Of a stretch of DNA of 64,000 bases, positions 44,242 to 55,771 are shown piece after piece. Position 1 is the stretch's first letter; every line of letters starts with the position of its first letter. A program made the position numbers and the translations under genes. The notes under the pieces were generated by a model that did no database searches, had not been told where the DNA came from, and was given only the letters and a program-made list of their open reading frames with translations. The stretch is from Neurospora crassa OR74A (Eukaryota > Ascomycota > Sordariomycetes > Sordariales > Sordariaceae), in assembly GCF_000182925.2 (NCBI RefSeq), contig NC_026503.1, positions 248,001 through 312,000 of the forward strand, written 5' to 3'.

Positions 44242-46962
44242 ATGGGAAAGAGAAGACTTCCCGCTCCCGCAACGCAGTCTGACAGAACACGCGGTGCATT
44301 ATGGCCACATCTAAGCACACTCAAGCACTTCCGGGGCAAGAGCACCAACATCACACCCTCTACGTCCTCCCCATCGTCGACCCCATCGAAGGCCCCATCT
44401 CCTGGTGCGCAACAGACGCCAGATGCTCCAAAGCCCAAACTGGAGCCAGCAGGGCGCATCCGTCTCAGCGAGGCAGACGTCCTGAATGATCTCAGGACCC
44501 ATAAAGGTTTCGGCATTCCATCGATTGCGCCAGGCCTTATGGTGACCGATTTGCCCAATTTTGACGATGTTACTCCGTATGGTGTGACGGAGCAAGTACA
44601 GGAAGAACTCTGGGAGTTGGAAGCCAAGAGGCTCGTCAAGGCTGTCACTCAAGAAGAGTCATTGCTCTTCGAAGGATCTGATGATATGGCCATTGATTCC
44701 AAGAAGTCATATGCAATTCTCGCTGTTCTCGCGGACCGGATGATGCAATGCTTGAATATTTCAACCTACGATGGAGAGAGCCTGTTGGCGCAGCATCACG
44801 AAAAACGTTGCGACCGGTCAAAAATGCAAAAATGCAAACTGCTTCTGAGCTACTTAACCAATATCGAAGACGACGTGACCGAAGCACAAAAGGATGACAA
44901 TGTCAAGGTCAACGATGAAGACTTCTTCAAGTTCGTTGACTATTGCACGAGCGTCTCAGTCCGTCTTCTTTGCTCAGCAGTCGACGGACGCTATTTTCAG
45001 GCCAGTATCCTTGCGCAAATGGCCAGGTTCTGCACCAAAGTCAAGGTGCTTTCAGCTGATCTCAAAAAGTACGCCCAAATTTCCCTCGACAATGCTGAGG
45101 CTGACAGTGATATCCCGCTGCCCAGGCAACAGGGCATGCGTGGGCATCAAGGCGGACCTGATCTCTCCGAAGCCGGCATCCTTAACACCGGTGATATTGA
45201 CCGGTTCATTTCACGATTGGAAGCGGGGAACGGGAATCAAATGGGGCTTCTGGAATCGGCGAGCAAGAAGAAGGCTCTTCGTTTTAAGTACTGTGAGAAG
45301 TGCGACACGTACCGACTCACCCTAACGAGGGTGCTCGAGCACATGATGATCCACCTGAGAGGAACCAGCCAACTCACGCAAACATTCCCAACCTCTTACG
45401 AGGTTACTCAGATGATCTACGAAACTGGGTTCGAGAGGTCACAGACCATGGTGTTTCAGGACGAGGAAAATAATTTTCTCGGAACATCTGACCCGGTAGT
45501 GGTAAATTACTGCCGGAATGGTATTCACCTTCTCAATCAGACTCTCAATCATTTGTTTGGCAACGGCATGATTTCAGAGTGTCCGCCTGACCCACCCAGT
45601 CCTCATCCAACAGTGTTGGATGACAATTCTTCCGTTGGCACAACAATATCATGGGACTATTCACCTGACAGAGATGGGGATCCTTTGCAAAAATTTCCTC
45701 CCACACCGGCGCAACCTCGACGACTTGCCAAAGTGGAATCAATGTCCAACATCATAACGATCATCGTGCCACTGCTGTTAGCAAATCCTTCCACTGGTTA
45801 CTTCATCCAGAACTTCTTCAGGCTCATCTCCTTCAACAATTTTCTCGTTGCACGTTCGGTATCTACCTCTACCGCCGCCGCCGCCTACCAAACTCTGCAA
45901 CCACAACCTGCACAGGAAAGCCCGTTCGAGCCCCACATGTACGGAAAGTACACCGCTTTCTTCTCGCTCACCACCGAGGAGTACCGCTGCAAACATCATG
46001 ATAGTCCCGCAGATGCACCCAGGCCTTTGTCCAAAGCTTTGATGCGCCGCAAGAACCTTCACAGAGGGGACGAAGTTGGCGCCCTTCCCCGCGTGGACAG
46101 CATGGCGCGTGCGACCAACAATGGAAAAAACAGAAACAAGAAGAATACCCAACAGCACCCCCCTGTCGATGATGGAGACACATTCCAGCGCCGGATCGAA
46201 GCCCACCAGAGAGAGCTTGACCGCTATGGGAACAAGATGAAGTCGTGGGTTGCCGAAGAAAAGGGCATCATGGTCCAGTGCAAGGGCTACGTGGCGCTCA
46301 CAATGCTTTTCTGTATCGTGCTTGTCAGTGGTGGCATCGCCGTTGGTGTCTCGGTTGGTCCCCGGATCAGTGCCGTGGATCCCTTCAACATCACGACGTA
46401 CTGCTGGGTGCTGGCGGCCTTTATCGTGCTGGTCGCCAAGAGTGTCAGGGTTCACGATTGGCCGTGGAATGACTTTCTACACGGACGGGTCCTCTGCAAG
46501 AGTGTCTCTGAGCTATCCTCGGTTACCGGCATTGGCGACCAGCTCATCCTGGCCAAACTGTTGCAGGACGAATCTCTCTCTCGCTTGGAGACGCGAGGAC
46601 CATTCAATGCAGTGTTCCGCAGGCGAAAAGGCGAAGGGTTTTCGATTGATCGACCGATAAGCATGTGGACGATGCTTTTGAGCGGGTTGATCATGATTGA
46701 GGTTGAGTCAGTTGGGGGTAAGTCACTGGTCTGTTTGGATCTTAGGAGGGGCACAGCCATCGAAAGAATTAGTAGCATGGCGGATTACCAAGAAGACGAG
46801 GAAAAGAGGTCGAAGTATATCCATTGCAGAAATATCCCGGGCAGGAAGGAGCTGGCTGATGAAGGCCACAGAGATCCCAACAAGCTGATTCTTGACCATG
46901 GGGATATCTTGTGGATCAGATCGCTGGGTTTCTATTCCAACAAGGACGCGATGTTCATCTAG
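44242..46962 (+). CDS. Large fungal protein with C2H2-like finger and two membrane helices
   Basis: A single exon of 906 residues from the first ATG (44242, ACCAACAATGGG). A disordered Ser/Pro-rich N-terminus leads to a helical region. Residues 351-371 contain CEKC-x12-HMMIH, exactly the C-x2-C-x12-H-x3-H spacing of a C2H2 zinc finger but without its usual aromatic core, so zinc binding is uncertain. After a linker come two clear membrane helices (YVALTMLFCIVLVSGGIAVGV and CWVLAAFIVLVAKSV), then a conserved-looking DWPWNDFLHGRVLCKSVSELSSVTG segment and a soluble tail. Similar helix-DWPW-HGR architecture occurs in fungal proteins of unknown function. I assign no role. Confidence 0.85.
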   Translation: MGKRRLPAPATQSDRTRGALWPHLSTLKHFRGKSTNITPSTSSPSSTPSKAPSPGAQQTPDAPKPKLEPAGRIRLSEADVLNDLRTHKGFGIPSIAPGLMVTDLPNFDDVTPYGVTEQVQEELWELEAKRLVKAVTQEESLLFEGSDDMAIDSKKSYAILAVLADRMMQCLNISTYDGESLLAQHHEKRCDRSKMQKCKLLLSYLTNIEDDVTEAQKDDNVKVNDEDFFKFVDYCTSVSVRLLCSAVDGRYFQASILAQMARFCTKVKVLSADLKKYAQISLDNAEADSDIPLPRQQGMRGHQGGPDLSEAGILNTGDIDRFISRLEAGNGNQMGLLESASKKKALRFKYCEKCDTYRLTLTRVLEHMMIHLRGTSQLTQTFPTSYEVTQMIYETGFERSQTMVFQDEENNFLGTSDPVVVNYCRNGIHLLNQTLNHLFGNGMISECPPDPPSPHPTVLDDNSSVGTTISWDYSPDRDGDPLQKFPPTPAQPRRLAKVESMSNIITIIVPLLLANPSTGYFIQNFFRLISFNNFLVARSVSTSTAAAAYQTLQPQPAQESPFEPHMYGKYTAFFSLTTEEYRCKHHDSPADAPRPLSKALMRRKNLHRGDEVGALPRVDSMARATNNGKNRNKKNTQQHPPVDDGDTFQRRIEAHQRELDRYGNKMKSWVAEEKGIMVQCKGYVALTMLFCIVLVSGGIAVGVSVGPRISAVDPFNITTYCWVLAAFIVLVAKSVRVHDWPWNDFLHGRVLCKSVSELSSVTGIGDQLILAKLLQDESLSRLETRGPFNAVFRRRKGEGFSIDRPISMWTMLLSGLIMIEVESVGGKSLVCLDLRRGTAIERISSMADYQEDEEKRSKYIHCRNIPGRKELADEGHRDPNKLILDHGDILWIRSLGFYSNKDAMFI

Positions 46963-47247
46963 GACTATTTGCAAGTTTTTCGCTACCTAAGTCAAAATCC
47001 GTTGGATACAATACAACTGAACTTCACACAAGCCAACTCACAAACGAGTAGGTACACATGTATCTGCCATGTAGAAAGGATTGGAGTCGTGCGACCAGAA
47101 AACAGCCCGACATAATGGCTTGCGCAGTCAGATCGGCCCACCTGACTCATCCGGCGTATAGCTTCCATGCAAACCAGTCCCTACTTCTTGCAAAAAAAGA
47201 CCATAACCAAGCCCCCCCAAAAAAAAACCGAAAAGTGAAAAATGAAA

Positions 47248-47350
47248 GGCCTCAACTGGGATTCGAACCCAGGACCTCGCACATTGGTGTTGCTTGTCAC
47301 AAGCAAGGGTATATCCCGAAGCGCGAATCATACCACTAGACCATTGAGGC
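47248..47350 (-). tRNA. tRNA-Pro (CGG) with intron
   Basis: On the minus strand the acceptor GCCTCAA pairs perfectly with TTGAGGC, with discriminator C. The D-arm reads TGGTCTAGTGGTATGA, the T-arm is CTGGG-TTCGAAT-CCCAG, and the anticodon loop TTCGGG gives CGG. About 31 intron bases follow the base 3' to the anticodon, which is the canonical intron site; they contain a GCTTGTGACAAGC hairpin. T-rich sequence downstream on that strand (47210-47230) would terminate Pol III. It decodes proline CCG. Confidence 0.9.
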
Positions 47351-48534
47351 AATTACGTGGTTTGTTGACAATAGCCGTTGACAACAGCTTTCAAGAACAC
47401 CCAACGATTGACAATCTCTCAGTACCGCAGTATTGGCTACCTACCTACCTTACTTTACTTACAACTGAACCTTAACGAAGCATCACTACCCAGGTAGGTA
47501 GGTAGGTTTCTCATGCATAGCAGACTGACTACCGTAGCTACCGAGCATTGTAGGGAATTGAGGCTATTACAGCGTCTTGGCATTTCTTAGGTACCTCTAC
47601 GTGACCTTGGCTTGGATTTGGAGTATTGGTGGAGATATTTTCTGTCTCCTGTCTCGTCGTCGTCGTCGTTTTCAATACGGTAGTAATATAATGGATGTTT
47701 TGGTTACAATGCCTTGCAAGGTCTTTACCCCGGTTCTGAAGCGTTAAAGATTGATCAAGCTGGTTGTTATTAGATATCTATCTAACGTGTTTATCTGTTC
47801 CGCATTACATCATCGCAAAAAAAGAAAGCTGTGCCTGCCTCCTTACTGTTTGTTTCATGTTCAGGGTTTCTTCGCCCACTATACTGAACGTGGTGATCAC
47901 TCAAAGAGGTGCTTGTCGTAGGTTGACAATGAACAAGAATTTGGAGCTGTGCTTGCACATCCCTGTCATCGAATGGAAACATCAATACCTCTACACTGTG
48001 CAGTTTCACAAGATCATTACCAGATGAAGCACGCCTTTGCGACAATCACACGATTACATGTGTTTGAGAAACTTCAAGCATCGATAGCTAGTGACTCTTT
48101 CTCACCATGGGCGACGTTCAGCTATGTTGATTACTGCATACTGTGCACGATTCCAGTGACCGTATTGGTTTGATGTTAAACTATCCATACACTGTGGGTA
48201 CCAAATTTACGGTAATAATCACATGTACACATCACATCATAGACACCTTTGAGACACTCGCTGATAAAGACACCATCAGCATATCCTTTGCACAGGCACT
48301 TGGACAAGACGCTTTCATGGAGGGATTTGGGTTTTGATTTGTTTTTTTTGTTTTGCTTAGGTTTTCTTGTTCCTATACACAGCGGCACCATGGCCGCGCA
48401 TTCCTCCTCGCTACATGCATGCCTGCCAGCCAGCAGTTCCTCTTCTGGCTCCTGACTATTGGTCCTGATCATATCAACAACGTCCTTTACTGAGCCTCAA
48501 GATCGTTGCTCCTGTTGGTACAAGAGCGGCCCCT
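47351..48534. other. Intergenic region, no gene seen
   Basis: TACC repeats near 47441-47455 and 47493-47508 and a TCG run near 47656-47670. No gene or RNA is supported. Confidence 0.45.
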
Positions 48535-50576
48535 CTACAAGAACCAAAGGGGGTTCGCAAAATTGCCGAACACTCGCGAGAACACGCGGAAGAAGAAATT
48601 ACCGGCTTTGAAAGGGAATCCGACCATGAAGTTGATGATACCAAATGTGCCTGATGAACAAAAATTATTAGTAAAGGGTTTTCAAATATAGTGAAAAAAA
48701 AATGATCGAAAGAATGCACACCTTGAGAGAGTCTTGACACCACGCCTTCCCGTTTCGTGTCCTTGGAGGGAGCGTAACGGTCCTTGAACCACGGATGAGC
48801 CATGATCTCGGCCGTGCTCACCCGATCCTCCGGCATCCACTTGAAGATGCTCCTAAGCAAATCCGAAAACACCTCAATGTCATCGAATTTCTTCGTAGGA
48901 AACTGGTCGTCGTCCATCTCATCCTCTTCCTCTGTCTGTTCCCAAGTATAACTTGGTAATTTTGTCTTGTCCCTCGCCCACTGAGCTTCAATAGCAGCCC
49001 CGCTGCGCTTTGTGTGCAGCGTTTCCAATCCTAACGACATTCTAGACCTGATCGGGTCCTCGTAGCCCGACTCTTTTTTGGCGTACTCCTTTTCCTCTTT
49101 CCACCGCTTGATCGAAAACGATAATGGGCTTAAGACTGACTTGCCCGTCTCCGGATCAGTCACCATGACGACATCCTGTAATGCAGTCCCATCTGGACCC
49201 CAAATTCCCTTGTACCACTCCCTGAATTCTGAGCGAAAGGGCTCTGGGATAGGACCCATGACCAGCTCCATGTTCTTGACCCCATATAACTTGTCGCTGG
49301 AGTCCGCAAAGGGGAAGTAGTCCAACACAAGCTCAGCAAGCGTGACGCCAAGAGACCAGACATCGCTCTTTGGTCCGAGCTTGACCAATGTTTTCTCTTT
49401 GCCCTCTTGGTTCTTGCCTGTGATTGCTTCCTCTGGTGGTGCGTAGCCCAGCGGGATTCCCGTTCCTTTGCCAGTTGGCTCGGTGACAGGATATGACACA
49501 CCAAAATCGATGACGGCAACGCTTGGTGAACACCATCCTCCACGGATCAACTTGAACATGTCCGCCTGTCCGACCAAATACCGAGGAAGTTCTTTTGGCC
49601 ATTCCTTCTCTTCTTCCTTGGCTCCGTCCTTGTTGTTCTTGTCGAGTGGGGTTCTGGTGAGTTTCGCCATCTGCACGCCTCCCAAAGCGTCCACCAGCTC
49701 TTCATCGCCCATTCTCTCTACTTCCTCGTTCAGGCAGAATAGAATGTTGGCTGGCCGGAAATCCCCGTGACATAGCCCCTTTTGGTGCAAGAAGTGCATG
49801 GCCTCAACAAGCTGGAAACACACATGTTTGACCAGATCCGTGACGTGTCCGTAGGTGGCACAGAATGACTCTAGGTTGGGACCAAGAAAGGGGGCGATGA
49901 GACAGAGGTGCGAGCCGTTGGGCTGGTAGGGGAGCCAGAAGTGCTCATAGGGCAAAGCGATGTGGTATTTTCGGAGGAGGTCTTGGGCGGTCTCATGAGC
50001 TCGGAGGGCATGAGGGAAGCACTGGGAGAGACCCTCTTCGTGGGAGACGGAGTGGGTGAGAAGTTGTAGGGCCTTGAAATCAGGACACGCCTTGGCCGCC
50101 TTTTCGGATGCATCAGCTGAAAGAATCTTGAGCGCTTTGGGTTTGCCGTCCTGAGTGTCGCGACAGAGCCAGACAGTGCCGAAGCCGCCGTGGCCGAGCT
50201 TGTGGAGGACACGAAAGCGGGAAGGGTCGGAGATAGGACCAAGGGTGTCGCCTAAGTGAACGGGGTGGAAGCCGCCAGGGCCATAGTCGCTCAGGGCTTC
50301 AATGGGACTAGTCATGTCGTCGTCGTGAATGTCGAAGTATTCAGGCTCTGATGAGTCGGACTTGGTGTCGTCGATATCTTGTTGAGCTTCACCCCCCACC
50401 TTGACATGATCCTCTTGCGGACACTCTCGAGGACAATCGTGGAAGACGGCGATGGAGGGGGAGCTGCTGTTCTTGGTGGGGGATGGCGCGGTAGGAGGGG
50501 GAGTCGGATCACTGGTTATGACATGCGTCTCCCTGTCGACCTCCATCTTTTTATCCTCCATTTTGTCGGTTGTCAT
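48535..50576 (-). CDS. SRPK-like serine/threonine protein kinase with altered HRD motif
   Basis: Two exons (50576-48722 and 48650-48535) with a 71-base phase-1 intron give 656 residues. The frame is open further upstream but has no ATG there, so the start is the ATG at 50576. After an acidic/Pro-rich N-terminus, the glycine loop is LGHGGFGTVW (about 127-136) and the lysine is ALKIL (Lys150). The catalytic loop is HGDFRPANIL (270-279) in place of HRD, keeping Asp and Asn, and the metal motif is IDFGVSY. GPKSDVWSLGVTLAEL and MPEDRVSTAEIMAHPWF complete the fold. Acidic insertions resemble SRPK splicing-factor kinases. The last exon adds a hydrophobic, Phe-rich tail (INFMVGFPFKAGNFFFRVF) that could associate with membrane. 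Confidence 0.88.
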
Positions 50577-51890
50577 GTCGTCGATGGTTTTGATGATGCT
50601 GCGCGCAACCTCTGTTGATTTGTCAAGAGATATACAAGGGAGGAAGTGATTGATTTGGCTTGTAGGAATAACCAACTTGAAGCGTCCGCAGTCACCAACT
50701 TGGGGGATATGCGATGGTGAAATTTCGGTCGCGACCTGAACACAAGGTTTGTTGCGTGAAGTGTTCAGTTGGTTTGGGGGACAAAGAACTGAACGAAGTG
50801 AAGCCGTGGCTTGCCGGGAAGCAAACCGTTTGCGCACTGTGGCTGGAGAGAGGCTCGAGAGGTACGTACCGTCCCAAGGGAATGAAGTCAATTCTTTGTC
50901 AAACCTTGGGAGGCAGGAACGTTCAATCCTTCAGCCAAAGCGTGATCATGTCCGTTACTCCTTCCTGTCCGTTGCCAGTGTGGTTTTGTCACGTAATCGA
51001 TCCCACCAAATTTGCTGCGATTCCATGAAATCCACAACTTCCTTGTCCCCTCCTCTCCATCATCGAATGTGCCCGGCTTCATCCACAAACTCACATGAGC
51101 AATCGTCCAGTACATACAAATTGACAAACGTCAAACAACTTGTCAATTCTGATATAAACTGAAGTCTTCTTTTCCTTGAGACACTGTCAGGGAGCTAGTT
51201 CTCCGGTGTCATTTGCTTCTTCATTGTGGACCGATATTTCTTTCCTGTATCCCCGTATCGAATGCGTCTCTCGTTCCCCATCCACCATGAAACTTAAAGA
51301 CAAAGCATCATTGCGCAGATGAAGAACCCCTCCCAGTCTGTCCACCATCGTCCGCCAGGTTGAGACACCATCCACACAGCCAGCTCTTTGATCCCCCATT
51401 CACCATGCCCTCGTGTCTGAGGTCTACGAGCCTTGATGGCTCAGGTTCGGCTCCAAGGTTCTAACCTTCAAGATCAGACTTGTTACCTGAGCAACACCAA
51501 GGTTTACCGTCATGACTTGCCATCCAGCATCATTCACTCCCATATTCGAGGTGAATGAACCACAGGTTCAAGGTCCTGGATTTCAAAATCAGACTTGTTA
51601 CCCAGCCAACACCAAGCTTCACCTGAACCTATGCGTCCCAGGCCATTCACTCCGACAGTCCAAGTGAAACGATCACAGGTCTCAAGGTCCAGATATTCCA
51701 TTTCTTCTGGTAGATAAAATGCGCCCTCGCACAATTCCTCTCCTCTTTTCTCCAACCACTTTCAGTCCTCCAGACACCAGTGTCCAACAACGACAACACA
51801 ACGTAATCAGGGAACTTCAACCTTCAAGGAATTACAGACCAACCAGCACACAACCAGACAAGTAAGCTACCCAATATATTCCCCATCTCT
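50577..51890. promoter_or_regulatory. Divergent intergenic region between kinase and unknown gene
   Basis: Contains presumed promoters of two divergent genes and a degenerate tandem repeat (51397-51710). No gene is supported. Confidence 0.5.
51397..51710. repeat. Degenerate tandem repeat, about 113-134 bases, 2.5 copies
   Basis: Units start CATTCAC at 51397, 51531 and 51644. The first two share TCAGACTTGTTACC and AACACCAAG blocks, and all share an ACAGGT/CAGGTTC..CAAGG block. It lies 180-490 bases upstream of the gene at 51891. Confidence 0.75.
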
Positions 51891-52790
51891 ATGTCTTCCA
51901 AGTCTAACTTTCCGTTCATAAGCAAAAGCAACAAGATGCCTCCCACCGGACCTTGGAGAACCAAAGACGGCAAAATCCCCGGCATGGAACGGCGGATTCC
52001 TAACCCCACCAGCCATATCCGATTTTATCCTGGAGATCAAATCGAAGGCAATGGCTTAGACCTCAACACCATTTTGAGAAAGAAGGCGGCTGCGGCAACG
52101 GCTCGCGACAAGTTTCAGAAGAATGCCGGCGGTAGAGGACCAGGTGTCTGGGGTCCCAGCTCCCGAGGACGGGGGCCCGCAGGCTCCAGAAGTAGCGACA
52201 ACGCCAGAACGTTTGACCCGGCACAATTCGGCCTCGAGCGCGATGAGAATATTGTGTGGATTGAGGAGCCACGCAGGCGCTTCGCAAAGAACCAGCAGGG
52301 CAATGAAAACTTCGCCCAAGTTCAGACCATAATTCGCCAGCGATTGTCACTCCTCGGTCTCGACTACGCAGTAGTCCGTACCGGTCCTCACGAGGACCAA
52401 AACTTGCATGACGAACTGGGAACTGTTCGGAAACAGACCAACGTCATCACCGGGCGAGTCTCGAATGAGACTTTGCCAGCAGATCTTCATGTCACATTAT
52501 ATGCTGGCAGGAAGAATGGGATGAGGGGGGACGAGTTATATTTGCAAGGGCACATATACTTACAAAAGGTTCTTCGCGGGAACGGGGAGAACAAGGAAGA
52601 ATATGACTACGAGTTTCTTTCTGACCCCTCCAAGAGAAAGTACGTTCTCTGGGGGGAAAGACCTCGTTCCGAGGAGTGGTGGCTCACACCCAACACCTAC
52701 CCGGCGTCCTCGGGACCCGCGCCAGTACTCGGGCTTGCTGCGGGTACCACGGAAGACCTTGAGAAGGCAACAGCTAGCCTCAAGATCTGA
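51891..52790 (+). CDS. Fungal protein of unknown function (HIY-block family)
   Basis: A single exon of 299 residues. The first 110 residues are basic and Gly/Arg-rich (GGRGPGVWGPSSRGRGPAG), RGG-like and probably disordered. The conserved-looking part starts at about 140: IRQRLSLLGLDYAVVRTGPH, then DLHVTLYAGRKNG and LQGHIYLQKVL. I do not recognise a named domain. The D-x-H-x-T...G...HIY pattern occurs in fungal hypotheticals. The RGG-like start hints at RNA or protein interaction, which is speculation. A broken partial copy lies about 830 bases downstream, so the locus has been duplicated. Confidence 0.75.
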   Translation: MSSKSNFPFISKSNKMPPTGPWRTKDGKIPGMERRIPNPTSHIRFYPGDQIEGNGLDLNTILRKKAAAATARDKFQKNAGGRGPGVWGPSSRGRGPAGSRSSDNARTFDPAQFGLERDENIVWIEEPRRRFAKNQQGNENFAQVQTIIRQRLSLLGLDYAVVRTGPHEDQNLHDELGTVRKQTNVITGRVSNETLPADLHVTLYAGRKNGMRGDELYLQGHIYLQKVLRGNGENKEEYDYEFLSDPSKRKYVLWGERPRSEEWWLTPNTYPASSGPAPVLGLAAGTTEDLEKATASLKI

Positions 52791-53619
52791 GAGGCTGGAA
52801 GCTCTCTTTTTGCATTCCGGAGTGGTCTTTTCTTTCCAAATTGCCTGTTTCCTTCCTTCTTCCCTTCGGCGATACCCCGGCATTGTCTTGGCGTGTTCGA
52901 TTCGACAGTATCGAGTTCAAAAAGAAACCGATGCCCCCGATGCCCCCAATTCCCCAAGCACGAACTCTCTTAGCATCACTGTTTACGGTATCATCAGCAT
53001 CTCTTTTCTCAGCATCTGCAGCATTACCAGGACCATCATCACTATCATATCTACCTTTCCAACATTGCTTAGCGCTCTATTGTTCTCTGCTTTCTTCCTT
53101 TACTCGGCACTACATTGCGGAAAGCTTCTGCTTCGAACCAGGCGGGCGGTCTCAAAGACGCACTTCATCATGGCATGGAGGGGTTAATGATCAAGGGAAT
53201 GGGCGCGTGGGGAGACTATGTCGGAATATCCAAGTGGCCTACCATGCATATCTTTATTATTGTTCCTTATTGTATCATCTCTGTGTGCTTGTGATTCTCT
53301 GTGTTCAGAAGCTTGGCTGTGTTTGTTCTCATTCCATAAGGAGTACGAGCTACCGTCGTTTAGTCGTCTGCTGTGAGATAATGCAACGTACGACACCCTT
53401 CTGTTAAATTCTTGTGTTAGTCGTGTTAGGGGTATATATAACTGGAAAATCGTACATTTATAGGACAATCATACCTGGTACCTACAACACCACCAACAGA
53501 CTACGAACGTAGTCACTTTATATAGAAGCACCTAACTTTCAACATCAATCGACAACTCTAGTTCAGTCAGGGCCAGACTATCAGTCGACACGCCGCCTCG
53601 GCTACCTAACTTTCATAGC
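52791..53619. other. Intergenic region, no supported gene
   Basis: Probable 3' flank of the preceding gene. Open frames here lack motifs and a credible start. Confidence 0.45.
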
Positions 53620-53805
53620 TTGGATTACGCAATTGTCCGCGCTGGGCCTCACGAGAGCGGCAATCAGCATGATGATATTGGTACCATTCTGAGGCACACC
53701 AACAAGGCCACCGGAAACGAACCAAAATCGACTACCAAAGATGACCTCCATTTACTCTACTCTGTATGCGGGGAGGAAAAATGGCCGGCGAGGGGGGAAA
53801 CTTTA
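53620..53805 (+). pseudogene. Partial broken copy of the 51891 gene
   Basis: The frame LDYAIVRAGPHESGNQHDDIG...DLHLLY aligns with residues 157-204 of the gene at 51891. A frameshift then moves the match (YAGRKNGRRG) into another frame. The copy lacks the first 156 residues and everything after about residue 216, where a mobile element begins at 53806. It cannot encode a full protein. Confidence 0.85.
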
Positions 53806-54082
53806 GGGCGTGTTCGTTACCGCAGTAAAAAGTTAGAGGGTATTCAGATTTGCAGGGTTCGGGTCGTAGTAAGCATACTGGCTTACTGAACTGCGCAGTG
53901 TTCGGTAAATCGCAGTAAAAATGGTTAATTTTCATGTAGGTCGCTGCAACCACCTGCAACCATCTGCACTTTCTCCAAATCGTCGATTCGACCAATCAGA
54001 GGGCTTGAATCTTCTCAATTCTTAACCGTTTTCCTTACTGCACTACGGCTCAAAATCGAGCTGTAGTGCAGTAAAGAACGTA
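53806..54082. mobile_element. MITE 3, Harbinger-like, right end uncertain
   Basis: It begins GGGCGTGTTCGTTACCGCAG directly after a TTA, the same terminal GGGCGTGTT and target as MITE 1. Inverted GCAGTAA-containing sequence near 54066-54082 (GCAGTAAAGAACG) may be its worn right terminus; no intact GCCC-end or second TTA duplication is visible. It is non-coding, inserted in the partial gene copy. Confidence 0.6.
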
Positions 54083-55766
54083 GTCAAGAACTACCTATAG
54101 CGCTTCACCCCTATAATATAGAGCTTAACTTGCCGCACCGTCCCTAATGTCCTCGCGCACCCTATTTTAACTTCCCCGCACCCCTTTTTCCCCACATGCT
54201 AACCGATGACAGCTGACATGTAAAGTCCCGCGTTTTGTATAGTAAAACCCACTTTTAGAATGTTATGTAACATTTAACGAAATGTTAATAAAATTCAACG
54301 ATTTTAATATATAATATTTTCTAGCATAGTTAAAGCTATATTTTATTGCTATACAATTATATACCCTTAACCCGACCACCGCTATACCTACCAAATCGAT
54401 TACGCTTAATTGAGTAATTAATAGTGAAGCGTTCGTATTGTAATTAATATTAATTACTAACTGCTTTATAGTATTATAATTATTTCAATCCTTATTTGTA
54501 GCTAATTTCTATACCGCCGCGAATAATAACGAGAATTAGCTAGAGCTTCCCCGAATTAACAAACTAGTATAATCAATCGATAAAAATAATAAACTTTTTC
54601 GTATTAATTTTATAGAAGAATAGGCGCTTATTAAAGCGGTCTACGATTTTTATTACCGCTATCGTATAAGGTTAATAAAGTAGCAATTTTATATTTACAA
54701 TAGTAAATTCGTCTTTAGCTAACTATAATATAAATATACTAAATATTATAATTACTCTATCCCTAAAGAAATTGCCCGCCTTTGTTATAACTCTAAGAAG
54801 ATTGCGTACGATTGCCTATTTAAATTTAAATTCAAATATATATCCGGCAATAGCGAGAATTTCTATATTATTACCCCTATAAATTTCGAATACCGCGGTT
54901 ACCCTCCAATTACCTCTATAATTACTTTTATTAAAGTCCGTCTCGCTATTATAAACGCTTAAGTAGAATATATTTATAATTTTCTCGCCCAATAGGAACT
55001 CTCAATCCGTACTATTAAATAGCTCGCCGAACGTAAGTATTTAAAGCTTTTATTTATTACTAAAAACTATTCTAATATATATTTCCGTACTTATAAAGAG
55101 TAATAAATTAGCTATACTAATATCCAAAATTTTATATAATTAATAAAAAAGGAGGTAGAACTTAGCGACGATAACCAGTTAATTATTTATACTAACATTA
55201 ACTTTAATAATAATAATAGTACTATATTTCACTTAGTATTTTAAGTATTTAAAGAATAAGAATCTTTATAATAGCAATATCCCTACGTATTAATAATTAA
55301 TATTACTTATAAGACTAATAAATTCTATAAGCCGCTAATTATAAACGTTATTATTACGTCTATATATACTACTATTCCTATTTTTCAATATCTTATTAAT
55401 AACGAGAAAAAGGAGGAGGGATTTAAATAGTACTTCGAATAACTACGGAGGGCAATAGAGGAATTAGAGATCCTATTACTTAAAATCTTCATTATAAATA
55501 GAGACGTATAGTTTATTACTACTTTATAGTCTATATTCCCTAATCAATAGCAATAGCGTTATATATAGTATTTTAATAATAACGTTATTACTATTATTAA
55601 AAAATATTAGTAGAGGGATAAGGTAAAAGAGGGTAGTTATTAAAAGTGTAATTTATAATGCAATAGAAGTAGAGGGAGAGGGAAAGGGAGAAGTGCCCGT
55701 TAAGGTAGGCGTAATTTATAGTCTTTCACCCAATTAACCCCCCAATTTCCTTTATAATCTCCCTTA
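54083..55766. other. RIP-altered AT-rich relic left of the LTR element
   Basis: Extremely AT-rich with almost no CpA/TpG, the signature of RIP. A short GATGACAGCTGACATGTAAAG segment (54208-54228) is the reverse complement of the subterminal part of MITE 2, so a related element end may lie at about 54140-54240. The rest looks like a fossil of retroelement coding on the plus strand, broken throughout. It may be the left part of an older element into which the 55772-63501 element inserted. Confidence 0.5.
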
Positions 55767-55771
55767 TAGTC

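Noticed and set aside
52841-53407. Open frame of 188 codons after the 51891 gene
   Set aside because: Composition typical of 3' untranslated sequence, no domain, poor start context.
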